Shown here: piece after piece, positions 25,144 through 32,329 of the stretch
How positions within the stretch are numbered: the stretch's first letter is position 1
How the letters are laid out: each line of letters begins with the position of its first letter
From: Prevotella sp.
Lineage (GTDB): Bacteria > Bacteroidota > Bacteroidia > Bacteroidales > Bacteroidaceae
Direction: 5' to 3'
Length of the DNA: 51,022 nucleotides
NCBI GenBank assembly: GCA_017524385.1
Contig: JAFWSS010000197.1
Coordinates: 1-51,022, forward strand
The notes under the pieces: generated by a model
What the model was told of the DNA's origin: nothing
What the model saw: only the letters and a program-made list of their open reading frames with translations
Database searches by the model: none
Program-made: the position numbers and the translations under genes

Positions 25144-26997
25144 ATGAGCAAGAACTACATCAACGTCCTGCGAAAAGATACAGTCATTCAAAATGAAGAA
25201 CATTCATATCGAATAGAGGAAGTTCTGGGCCAAGGCGGATTTGGCATCACCTATAAAGTCACTGACGAGCACAATCAGACCCTTGCCCTCAAGGAGCATT
25301 TTGTGAGAACCAGATGTTTCCGCAAGGATGGAGGTGTGGAAATGTCGTTTATCGAAACTGCAGCCAACGAGGTGAAGGACAGTATGAAGGAATTCAAGCG
25401 TGAAGGCAATTTATTGAAACGAATCAGCAATCAATGTCCCCATATCGTCAAGGTTTTTGAGGTTTTTGAAGCCAACAACACTGCTTATTATTCCATGGAG
25501 TATCTTGCTGGTGGCAATTTGAGAGATTTGGTGCGGAATAGAGGTGCGATGGATGAAGCCCAAACCTGGGAAGTCATAGAACCCATCGCCGAAGCTTTGT
25601 CATACTTGCATCGAAACAATATCCTTCATATGGATATCAAGCCCGACAACATAGTGATGCGTGTCGACCCTGAGGGCAACACCGAAACTCCCGTGCTGAT
25701 AGACTTTGGAGTGTCTTTGCATTTCAGTGACGAAGGCGACCTGACCACCACACACCATATAGCAGGTGTCACAAGGGGCTTCTCCCCTATCGAGCAATAT
25801 GAACCCATCAAACGCTTTGCCCCAACCGTCGACATCTACGCTCTTTCAGCGACATGGTTCTATTTGCTTACCGGGCGCAATCCTATTGCTGCCGCTGATA
25901 TCGAGCAAGAATGGATACTAGAGAATCTTCCAGAGCATGTGAGCGATGTGACGCGCAAAGCCATAGCCAAGGGGATGCAATTCAGAAGCCACCAACGACC
26001 ACAAAGTGTCGAGGAATTCCTGCTATTGTTGAAAAATCAAATACCAGAAACAATACCCGATAAAAACACAAGCGAAGGTAACGACACCACCCCCATAGGC
26101 ACCCCACCGGAAGGACCACCTCAGAAACCAATTCTCTTCAAATGGCTTGCCTTTGCCGTTTTCATTGCAGCTGCCATCGCAGGTGCCGTGTTATGGATAA
26201 CGAAAAAGAGTGATCCACCTGCACCTGCTATAGACAGCACCACGGTGGTGACAGTTTTTGCAGATTCCTTGAAATACTATAAATTATCAGGTGAGATGAC
26301 CGGTGGTCCCGAATTGGAATTATACATTGGCATCGATAAGAACAACAAGGTGAGCGGCTTGTGCAAATATGCGAAACAAGATTCGGGACTGATAGTCACC
26401 GGTGTCCTCTATGATAACGACAAATTGTTAATATCAGAAAAGATAGATACAGTAGATTTTGGTATTTTTAGAGGAACCTTCTCAGAAAAAACACAATCTT
26501 ACCATGGCATTTGGCATGAAAATATGTCCCAAAACACATTTGGTTTCAATTTGAAAGTGGAGGACATAGATTCAATACCCAAGATGGACATAGCAAAAAA
26601 TCCTTCATTCAATAGGCCCAAGTTCAAGGAGGAGGAACCGCAAAATGAAATGAGTTCGGATATGGTCGATGGCGAAGAAGGCAATAGTCTTGACATCATA
26701 GATGACGCAGGGAAGGTGACCGAGGTGGAAACAGATGAATATATTTATGCCTCTCATCGTCTCACCGAAAGCGATTTGTCAGGAAAGACCAAGTGGGAAT
26801 TGATGTTAATGCGCAATTATATCTACGCATGGCATGGCTATGACTTCGAGGAAGAAGACCTGAAAATGTATAAATATTTTCAGCAATTTTCATGGTACAA
26901 CCCTGTGACGAATAAGGATCAAGATGTTTCGAAATCATTCAATGACATAGAACGATATAATTTGAATTTCATAAGAGAGTTTGAGAAAACTAAGTAA
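25144..26997 (+). CDS. Transmembrane Ser/Thr protein kinase with YARHG ectodomain
   Basis: A 617-residue protein. The Hanks-type kinase domain is at about 15-300: the glycine loop LGQGGFGITY (G29 onward), K50 in ALKEHF, the catalytic loop HMDIKPDN with D164, K166 and N169, D187 in DFG, and GFSPIEQYEP in the activation region. The catalytic loop reads H-M-D, not H-R-D. A Pro/Thr-rich linker is followed by one membrane helix at about 334-353. Outside lie a strand-rich domain (about 370-490), an acidic linker and a YARHG domain (about 531-612, with RNYIYAWHGYDF and WY), which is thought to bind cell-wall sugars. It is the writer of the FHA-protein/acidic-protein group upstream. No matching phosphatase gene is in the window. 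Its last 8 bases overlap the Nudix gene tail to tail. Confidence 0.88.
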   Translation: MSKNYINVLRKDTVIQNEEHSYRIEEVLGQGGFGITYKVTDEHNQTLALKEHFVRTRCFRKDGGVEMSFIETAANEVKDSMKEFKREGNLLKRISNQCPHIVKVFEVFEANNTAYYSMEYLAGGNLRDLVRNRGAMDEAQTWEVIEPIAEALSYLHRNNILHMDIKPDNIVMRVDPEGNTETPVLIDFGVSLHFSDEGDLTTTHHIAGVTRGFSPIEQYEPIKRFAPTVDIYALSATWFYLLTGRNPIAAADIEQEWILENLPEHVSDVTRKAIAKGMQFRSHQRPQSVEEFLLLLKNQIPETIPDKNTSEGNDTTPIGTPPEGPPQKPILFKWLAFAVFIAAAIAGAVLWITKKSDPPAPAIDSTTVVTVFADSLKYYKLSGEMTGGPELELYIGIDKNNKVSGLCKYAKQDSGLIVTGVLYDNDKLLISEKIDTVDFGIFRGTFSEKTQSYHGIWHENMSQNTFGFNLKVEDIDSIPKMDIAKNPSFNRPKFKEEEPQNEMSSDMVDGEEGNSLDIIDDAGKVTEVETDEYIYASHRLTESDLSGKTKWELMLMRNYIYAWHGYDFEEEDLKMYKYFQQFSWYNPVTNKDQDVSKSFNDIERYNLNFIREFEKTK

Positions 26998-27532
26998 AAT
27001 CGGAGAAAAACATCCAAAGCGGGGCCACCATCAGTGACTGGACAAACTGATTGGTTTTAAGCAATTCCCAAACCTTTTCACGAGAGAGCAGATGCACCTC
27101 AAGTTCCTCTGTCGCATCAAGATGTGGCTCGGCAATTATCTCCACTCCCTTTGCGAGGAAACAGTGTGTCATATTGTTCATCGTGCTCGCGTTGGCAGAG
27201 ATGTCCATCAAATGCCTCCATTCACCACCGCCAAAGCCCGTCTCTTCCATCAACTCACGTTTGATAGCCTCCAAGGGACTCTCCCCCTTTTCCATCACCC
27301 CACATGGCAGTTCGAAACTTGTCCTTCCCAATGCGTGGCGATACTGCCTTTCCAAGATGAAGCGCCCATCCTTTGTGATGGCAATGACATTTACCCAATC
27401 GGGATATTCCAACACATAGTACTCCGGGTTCTCTCTTCCATCGGCAAGCTGTACATGGTCGCGGCGAGCTGTCAGCCATGGACGCCGAAAGAGATATTCC
27501 GACTTCAGTATTTTCCATTTTTTCTCGTCCAT
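26990..27532 (-). CDS. Nudix hydrolase, ADP-ribose pyrophosphatase-like
   Basis: A 180-residue enzyme with a perfect Nudix box: G-V-M-E-K-G-E then seven residues then R-E-L-M-E-E-T-G-F, matching Gx5Ex7REUxEExGU. It would hydrolyse a nucleoside diphosphate linked to another group, such as ADP-ribose or a nucleotide sugar, to nucleotide monophosphate plus phosphorylated X. The frame runs to 27658, but that would add a hydrophobic stretch unlike the family, and a TATTTTTG box (27643-27636) lies inside it, so the ATG at 27532 is the start. It is a single minus-strand gene, convergent with the kinase and divergent from the patatin. It has no obvious tie to either. Confidence 0.82.
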   Translation of the reverse strand: MDEKKWKILKSEYLFRRPWLTARRDHVQLADGRENPEYYVLEYPDWVNVIAITKDGRFILERQYRHALGRTSFELPCGVMEKGESPLEAIKRELMEETGFGGGEWRHLMDISANASTMNNMTHCFLAKGVEIIAEPHLDATEELEVHLLSREKVWELLKTNQFVQSLMVAPLWMFFSDFT

Positions 27533-27635
27533 ACAATGATGTTTTGTATAATGAGTCAGCCATAGGTCATTGCTCCACTGTATAATGAAAAACATGAAAG
27601 CAAGTGGAACAGTCACTTGTAGGCATAATATGATG

Positions 27636-27643
27636 CAAAAATA
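27636..27643 (-). promoter_or_regulatory. Probable -7 box of the Nudix gene
   Basis: Minus-strand TATTTTTG, about 105 bases before the chosen ATG at 27532. No clear -33 element. It supports the short start rather than the frame back to 27658. Confidence 0.45.
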
Positions 27644-27675
27644 ATCAAATATCTCCATAAATGGATATTTTTGCG

Positions 27676-27683
27676 TAATTTTG
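27676..27683 (+). promoter_or_regulatory. -7 box of the patatin gene
   Basis: TAATTTTG at 27676-27683, about 27 bases before the ATG; a second TATTTTTG lies just upstream at 27666-27673. No clear -33 element. Confidence 0.45.
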
Positions 27684-27709
27684 TAGTCGTTTTTGAATAT
27701 GTGAAATAA

Positions 27710-28648
27710 ATGTTAGAGAAACTGCTTCAATTAACAGGCTGGGACAAGCCAGAAAAGAAGGATGTCGCATTGGTCCTTTCCAGTGGTGGTGCAAGAGGTT
27801 TGGCCCACATCGGCGCCATAGAGATATTGGAGGCGCAAGGTTATCACATCACATCGCTTGCCGGTTGCTCCATGGGTGCACTCATCGGTGGAGTCTATGC
27901 ATCGGGAAAACTAAATGAGTTTCGTGAATGGATGAAAGGCATCGACCGCAAGAAGATGCTGGAACTGACCGACTTCTCCCTGTCTCTGAACCATTTTGTC
28001 AAGGGCGACCGCATCATTGAGGCCATTATGGAATTTGTTCCCGACGTAGCAATCGAAGACCTTCCAATCCCATATTGTGCAGTGGCGACAGACTGGTTGA
28101 CAGGTCGCGAAGTGGTCTTCCGCACCGGGAGCCTTTTTGAGGCCATCCGCGCCAGCATCTCGCTGCCTTTATTCTACAAGCCAGTGCATCGTGACGGGAT
28201 GATTCTCATTGATGGCGGTGTGGTCAATCCTATTCCCCTGAATCGAGTGGTTCGCAACAAAGGTGACATCCTGGTAGGCGTGGATGTCAGCGGATATGAT
28301 TTCAAGGCCCAGGATGAATTGAAGCACGAATTGACAGAACGGCGCAAGAGAGACAGGTCGTTTACAACAATGCTCCTCAACAAACTGATACCCGACAACC
28401 TCGATTTCAATTATTACACCATGCTCTCTCGCACCAGTTCGCTGATGATTAGTCAGAATGCCAAATTGATGGAACAATTGATGCCCCCTGACATTCTTGT
28501 CGATATCAAGATGAGCCGTTACAGTACATTCGATTACGACAAGTCAGAGAAACTGATTGCCTATGGCCGACAGAAGACATTGAAGACAATCGACAAATAC
28601 ACTCAACGATCGAAAAGACGGAAAAAGAGTAAGAAGATTGAAGATTGA
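27710..28648 (+). CDS. Patatin-like phospholipase (RssA type)
   Basis: A 312-residue protein with the patatin dyad: SSGGARG oxyanion loop (G26-G27), nucleophile S54 in GCSMG (GxSxG), and D168 in LIDGGVVNP. Patatins release fatty acids from phospholipids. The lack of a signal peptide makes it cytosolic or membrane-associated. The last codons (K-I-E-D-stop) are formed by the first units of an ATTGAAR heptamer array, so the C-terminal end has probably been shifted by repeat growth. It is a single gene with its own -7 box and a strong terminator beyond the array. Enzyme family firm; substrate unknown. Confidence 0.85.
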   Translation: MLEKLLQLTGWDKPEKKDVALVLSSGGARGLAHIGAIEILEAQGYHITSLAGCSMGALIGGVYASGKLNEFREWMKGIDRKKMLELTDFSLSLNHFVKGDRIIEAIMEFVPDVAIEDLPIPYCAVATDWLTGREVVFRTGSLFEAIRASISLPLFYKPVHRDGMILIDGGVVNPIPLNRVVRNKGDILVGVDVSGYDFKAQDELKHELTERRKRDRSFTTMLLNKLIPDNLDFNYYTMLSRTSSLMISQNAKLMEQLMPPDILVDIKMSRYSTFDYDKSEKLIAYGRQKTLKTIDKYTQRSKRRKKSKKIED

Positions 28649-28706
28649 AAATTGAAGATTGAAAATTGAAGATTGAAGATTGAAAATTGAAGATTGAAAA
28701 TTGATA
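28637..28706. repeat. ATTGAAR heptamer array, copy 2, overlapping the patatin stop codon
   Basis: Nine uninterrupted 7-bp units (ATTGAAG or ATTGAAA), then one ATTGATA. The patatin stop codon (28646-28648) is inside the second unit. Units of seven change the reading frame with every added copy, so gains or losses would move the stop. The unit is the same as at 17570-17643. Confidence 0.9.
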
Positions 28707-28710
28707 ATTT

Positions 28711-28751
28711 GAAACAAAGACACAGGAGGGATTCTCCTGTGTCTTTGTTTC
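28711..28751. terminator. Bidirectional terminator between patatin and vWA genes
   Basis: A perfect 18-bp stem, GAAACAAAGACACAGGAG (28711-28728) and its complement at 28734-28751, with a 5-base loop. It is one of the most stable hairpins in the window and serves two convergent transcripts. Confidence 0.85.
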
Positions 28752-28801
28752 TCTATATGGTATATAAGAATATCAAAAACCCTAATACCATTAAATTACC
28801 A

Positions 28802-30388
28802 CTACTCTTGCCTAAGTTCAGATTGGTTTGTCCTCTTTGTTCCATTTCTCATAAGTTGCTTGATGATGTTCAAGAAACCTTCTCGGTAGTGATGCGGGTC
28901 GTATTGAAGCCCCCTATGTACCAACTCTGCAGCCATTTCCAGAGAAGCATTCCCTCTGTGTTCCGATGACCGCAACACCATCCCAAAAGCGGCGACGCCA
29001 GCGGCGAAACTCATATTTTCAGATAGAGATTTGATTTTTCCATTGCTCATCATATCTTCCACAGCAACGTCCACTTTCAAAGGAATGCTCGAACTATTGA
29101 GCGACTTCTTGTACCGGAAATCAAAAGTGGCTATGACATGCTTTGCACCAGATGCTTTTTTGAGCACCTGCTCCAACTCCTCAGTAGGCACGATCTCATA
29201 GAGCGCAGTGATGGTCTGTCCAGCCCCAATCTCCCCGGCATCCTTCTTGTCATCATTGAAATCCTCGTTGTTAAGCATTCTGTTCTCATATCCGATGAGA
29301 CGATATTGCTTGACCATCTTCTTGTCGAAAGAAACTTGGCACTTGGCATCGTTGGCCACACAGACAAAACGCTCTCGCTCATCAACAAAGACCTTCATCA
29401 TCTCTTTCTCACAGTCGATATAATAATAGGTGCCATTACCAGCATTTGAGATTTTTTCCATCATGCTGTCGTTCAAGTTGCCAGTGCCAAATCCCAGGCA
29501 TGTCATATATACACCTTTCGAAGCATACTGTTCGACCATCTCGACCAGAGCGGCATCATCCGTTACTCCAACATTGAAATCTCCATCTGTCCCCATGATC
29601 ACACGGTTGTTGTACTTGGGATTGTAATTAGCCAAAGCCTCTTCGTAAGCCATTTTCAATGCTTCACCACCAGCGGTGGAACCATCTGCTGAGAGTTGCA
29701 TGATGGCTTTTTTGATTTTTTCCTTCTCACTCACTGGTGTCGATTCCAATAATTTTTCCACACTACCCGAATATGTGACGAGTGAGATGCGGTCGTTGGG
29801 ATTCAGTTTGTCGAGGAGCCCGACCAAACCCGACTTCAACAGTTCAAGTTTATCGTTTGAGTACATCGACCCCGACACATCCACCAAGAAGACAAAATTG
29901 GCCTGTGGAACCTCATCCGCATTCAGTTCCTTGCCTTTTATTCCGAGTCTCAGAAGTTTGTGTTCTGTATTCCATGGGCATTCTCCGACCTCTGCATTGA
30001 TGGCCACGGTGTTGCCTCCTGTTGGTGAAGGATAGTCGAAAGTGAAATAGTTGAGGAATTCCTCTATGCGCACACTCTCAGAAGGTATATCCATGCCTTC
30101 GCTCACATATCTTCTCATGATGGCATACGATGCACCATCCGCATCGACAGAGAATGTGGAGGTAGGTTGCTTTGCCACATCAACGAAAGGGTTGTCGTCA
30201 AACTTTTCGAATTTGTCTCCACTCTCTTCCAACATTGCGGCAGGTTCTTCAGATGGCATTTGGTAAGAATACTCGTCCGACGTTTCTACTTGCATATTAC
30301 GTTCATTGGATTTGTCAGGATATCCACATCCTACGGTCATACCAACCAGTACCATAGGTAACCATTTTGCTATTTTCATGTTCTTCAT
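28802..30388 (-). CDS. von Willebrand factor A lipoprotein, YfbK-like
   Basis: A 528-residue lipoprotein (C21 after M-T-V-G). It has a YfbK-type N-terminal domain (about 70-150), a vWA domain (about 160-340) with the full metal site D170-V-S172-G-S174 plus a later GSTAGG and TDGD, and a strand-rich C-terminal domain (about 345-520). vWA domains bind partners through a metal ion. In Bacteroidota, proteins of this build are of unknown role, often near surface or aerotolerance systems. It lies after the small repeat lipoprotein at 30499, but an 18/19-bp hairpin lies between them, so joint transcription is uncertain. Start: the ATG at 30388 (30379 is possible). Confidence 0.82.
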   Translation of the reverse strand: MKNMKIAKWLPMVLVGMTVGCGYPDKSNERNMQVETSDEYSYQMPSEEPAAMLEESGDKFEKFDDNPFVDVAKQPTSTFSVDADGASYAIMRRYVSEGMDIPSESVRIEEFLNYFTFDYPSPTGGNTVAINAEVGECPWNTEHKLLRLGIKGKELNADEVPQANFVFLVDVSGSMYSNDKLELLKSGLVGLLDKLNPNDRISLVTYSGSVEKLLESTPVSEKEKIKKAIMQLSADGSTAGGEALKMAYEEALANYNPKYNNRVIMGTDGDFNVGVTDDAALVEMVEQYASKGVYMTCLGFGTGNLNDSMMEKISNAGNGTYYYIDCEKEMMKVFVDERERFVCVANDAKCQVSFDKKMVKQYRLIGYENRMLNNEDFNDDKKDAGEIGAGQTITALYEIVPTEELEQVLKKASGAKHVIATFDFRYKKSLNSSSIPLKVDVAVEDMMSNGKIKSLSENMSFAAGVAAFGMVLRSSEHRGNASLEMAAELVHRGLQYDPHHYREGFLNIIKQLMRNGTKRTNQSELRQE

Positions 30389-30431
30389 CTTATTGTTCCT
30401 TTGTCATTCCTATTTGTAATCCTCTGAATTC

Positions 30432-30477
30432 CAACTTCATAGATTGCAACACAAATGAGTTGCAACCTATGAAGTTG
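30432..30477 (-). terminator. Long hairpin between the repeat lipoprotein and the vWA gene
   Basis: A 19-base arm at 30432-30450 pairs with 30459-30477 at 18 of 19 positions around an 8-base loop. It follows the stop codon of the small lipoprotein by about 20 bases. With no T-tract it could be a terminator, a processing site or a REP-like element. Confidence 0.55.
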
Positions 30478-30498
30478 ATGATGAGTTAACCAGTCTTT

Positions 30499-30792
30499 TT
30501 ACTTGTTTTTCTCTTCAGTTTTGTCGGCATCGGCTTTTTCGCCGTCGTTTGCCTTGGCATCGACATTCTCGCCGTCCTTCGCCTTGGCTTCAACGTTCTC
30601 GCCGTCCTTCGCTGTGGCATCGACATTCTCGCCGTCCTTCGCTGTGGCATCGACATTCTCGCCGTCCTTCGCCTTGGTGGTGTCGGTCTGCTCGGTATTG
30701 CGGTTATTGTCACCCGTGTTACCTTTCTCGGTAGTGCAAGCAGTGAAACTTATTGCAGCGACAACTGCCAATAACATCAAAATCTTTTTCAT
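30499..30792 (-). CDS. Small lipoprotein with five AKDGENVDAT-type repeats
   Basis: A 97-residue protein with a lipobox (FTAC, C19), then a short linker and five 10-residue repeats (about residues 41-90: AKDGENVDAT twice, then AKDGENVEAK, AKDGENVDAK and ANDGEKADAD). The repeats are charged and disordered or coiled, so it is probably a surface-exposed or periplasmic spacer. The ATG has a good AAGGAG site 8 bases upstream and a matched promoter. The DNA repeat unit is 30 bp, and two units are identical over their whole length, so copy number may vary between strains. Function unknown. Confidence 0.78.
   Translation of the reverse strand: MKKILMLLAVVAAISFTACTTEKGNTGDNNRNTEQTDTTKAKDGENVDATAKDGENVDATAKDGENVEAKAKDGENVDAKANDGEKADADKTEEKNK
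30523..30672 (-). repeat. 30-bp in-frame tandem repeats in the small lipoprotein
   Basis: Five copies of a 30-bp unit coding for AKDGENVDAT and variants. Two adjacent copies are identical in DNA, which suggests recent slippage. The unit is a multiple of three, so changes in copy number keep the frame. Confidence 0.85.
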
Positions 30793-30858
30793 AATCTTTT
30801 CTCCTTTTTAGTTAGTAATTTAGTAAAACAATTTTTCTCTTGTCTTTGTAAGACGATG

Positions 30859-30891
30859 CAAAGATAAGATGCATTTTCCTTTCACTCCAAA
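30859..30891 (-). promoter_or_regulatory. Promoter of the repeat lipoprotein
   Basis: On the minus strand, TTTG at 30891-30888 and TATCTTTG at 30866-30859, 21 bases apart. The predicted transcript start is about 60 bases before the ATG. Confidence 0.75.
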
Positions 30892-30970
30892 TAAATACAT
30901 CCGTATTGTACGAAAGCCCCCTTTTGTTGTATGAAATATATGAAAGAATTCCTTTCAACAGGTGCTTTCG

Positions 30971-31594
30971 TTAAAAATCGAGTCGGAAAACGTATGCGAA
31001 GGAGAAAAACAATTCAGCAGCAAAGATGTAAAAGACTATCAACAAGGCAGCACGCTCCACCCCTCTTACCATTGCTTTCACCACATCAGCAAGGGAGCGC
31101 GTAGTTGCTGTTAGCATCCCAAAAGTGCCTGCAGCCAAAGTCATCGCTGCTGCAGTGACAGGAATGATGGAGTGAAGGAACGAACTATGTTGCAGGCTCC
31201 CCGTTGCACTAAGCAAAGGTGCATGTGGTATGAATGCGACCAAAGCGATGAAGAGAGCGAAAGCAAAGATTTGAACCAAGACAATGCGAAAGGCAAAGGT
31301 TTGTCGATAGGTCCACTCCCCCCTTCCCTTTCTCCATGTTTTCAGAATAGCACTGTCTTTGATTGCTCCATATGCCATTGCAGCGACGATGATCCAAGCC
31401 AATGGCGGCGTGGTCACATTGTAGACAAACGACCCGAAGAACCATCTGAAGCCCTCGCTGCTGAGAAGAGAGCGTATGGTAGTTTCGGGCGATGCAGCCA
31501 CAATGAGCCACGACACCAGGAAAAGCAACAGCTGTGTTAGTGCTACGGCAATCACAGCCATTGTCAGGACGTATGACCATCTGTTAGTCTTCAT
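30971..31594 (-). CDS. Short membrane protein resembling a shrunken AbgT transporter
   Basis: A 207-residue protein with about six membrane helices. Two stretches resemble the AbgT (aminobenzoyl-glutamate transporter) family as I remember it: SLLSSEGFRWFFGSFVYNV with PPLAWIIV, and GSLQHSSFLHSIIP with TTRSLADVVKAMVRGV. In AbgT they are separated by a much larger part, so this looks like a minimal form with the middle and the end missing. Transport activity is doubtful. Its ATG overlaps the response-regulator gene by 11 bases, so it is translated with a two-component system and may be a signal-sensing or partner membrane protein. Family link to be checked. Confidence 0.6.
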   Translation of the reverse strand: MKTNRWSYVLTMAVIAVALTQLLLFLVSWLIVAASPETTIRSLLSSEGFRWFFGSFVYNVTTPPLAWIIVAAMAYGAIKDSAILKTWRKGRGEWTYRQTFAFRIVLVQIFAFALFIALVAFIPHAPLLSATGSLQHSSFLHSIIPVTAAAMTLAAGTFGMLTATTRSLADVVKAMVRGVERAALLIVFYIFAAELFFSFAYVFRLDF

Positions 31595-32309
31595 CCGGCA
31601 TCAAGTTGTCGATGTCGAGAATTCTGAGTTCACATGCTCTCACCACGAGGCGAGTTGCATTGACACCATATCCTCCGTTTCCGTTGGGGAAAAGTTTTTG
31701 AACCAGTTCGTTTTGTCTTTTTTCCAAACTCTTCACACCGAAAGGCATTCCTCTCAGGTTTGTGATTTGGTCTTTGGTGTATCCCAATGCCAGATGTCTG
31801 AGGAAACGTTCGTCATACTCGTCGATTTCATAGTTGACAAGTGCTTCCTGTCGCATGAGTTGGCTTCCAACGCTGTATTTGAACCTCTCCACGATTTTCT
31901 CCAAGATGGGTTGGTTGAAGACGAGCCTTTTCCCACTCATGACACTGAACACATCTCCTCTAGTCAAGAGTTCTCCACTTTTGAGAATGATGCCATCTGC
32001 TCCAGCGTCGAGGACATCGACCCATAGTTTTTCGTTGAGTATTTCTCCTGTGAAGATGAGCACTTTCACGTTTTTGTGCAATTCCTTAGTCTGCCGGCAT
32101 ATTTCCACTCCAACAGTCGTTGAGCCACCTAGGCCCAGGTCTAGGAGCACAAGGTCGGGCAATTGCTGCTTGATGAGTTTCCAATAGGTCATTTCATTGT
32201 TTGCTGTTCCAATGATTTGTGCCTCGGGGATGTCGTTGCGAATGATTCCTTCTGTGCCTTTTAGTTCAAGAGCCACATCCTCAACGATGATGATTTTGAA
32301 TTGTTCCAT
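31584..32309 (-). CDS. LuxR/NarL-like response regulator
   Basis: A 241-residue two-component regulator. The receiver domain is at about 3-122, with the acidic pair E10-D11, phospho-acceptor D57 in LVLLDLG, T87 in FTGE and K110 in LKSGE, a full set. A linker leads to a C-terminal helix-turn-helix at about 165-235 (ERFLRHLALGYTKDQITNL, then LEKRQNELVQKLF), resembling the LuxR type. It lies 20 bases behind the histidine kinase at 32330 and overlaps the AbgT-like membrane gene by 11 bases, so all three are one transcript. The cognate kinase is certainly the adjacent one. Targets unknown. Confidence 0.85.
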   Translation of the reverse strand: MEQFKIIIVEDVALELKGTEGIIRNDIPEAQIIGTANNEMTYWKLIKQQLPDLVLLDLGLGGSTTVGVEICRQTKELHKNVKVLIFTGEILNEKLWVDVLDAGADGIILKSGELLTRGDVFSVMSGKRLVFNQPILEKIVERFKYSVGSQLMRQEALVNYEIDEYDERFLRHLALGYTKDQITNLRGMPFGVKSLEKRQNELVQKLFPNGNGGYGVNATRLVVRACELRILDIDNLMPDED

Positions 32310-32329
32310 ATTGCATTGATATTGGTTGT

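Noticed and set aside
27533-27658. N-terminal extension of the Nudix enzyme
   Set aside because: The extra hydrophobic stretch is unlike the family, and a promoter box lies within it.
30971-31594. Complete AbgT transporter
   Set aside because: At 207 residues it is much too short; only two family-like segments are visible.
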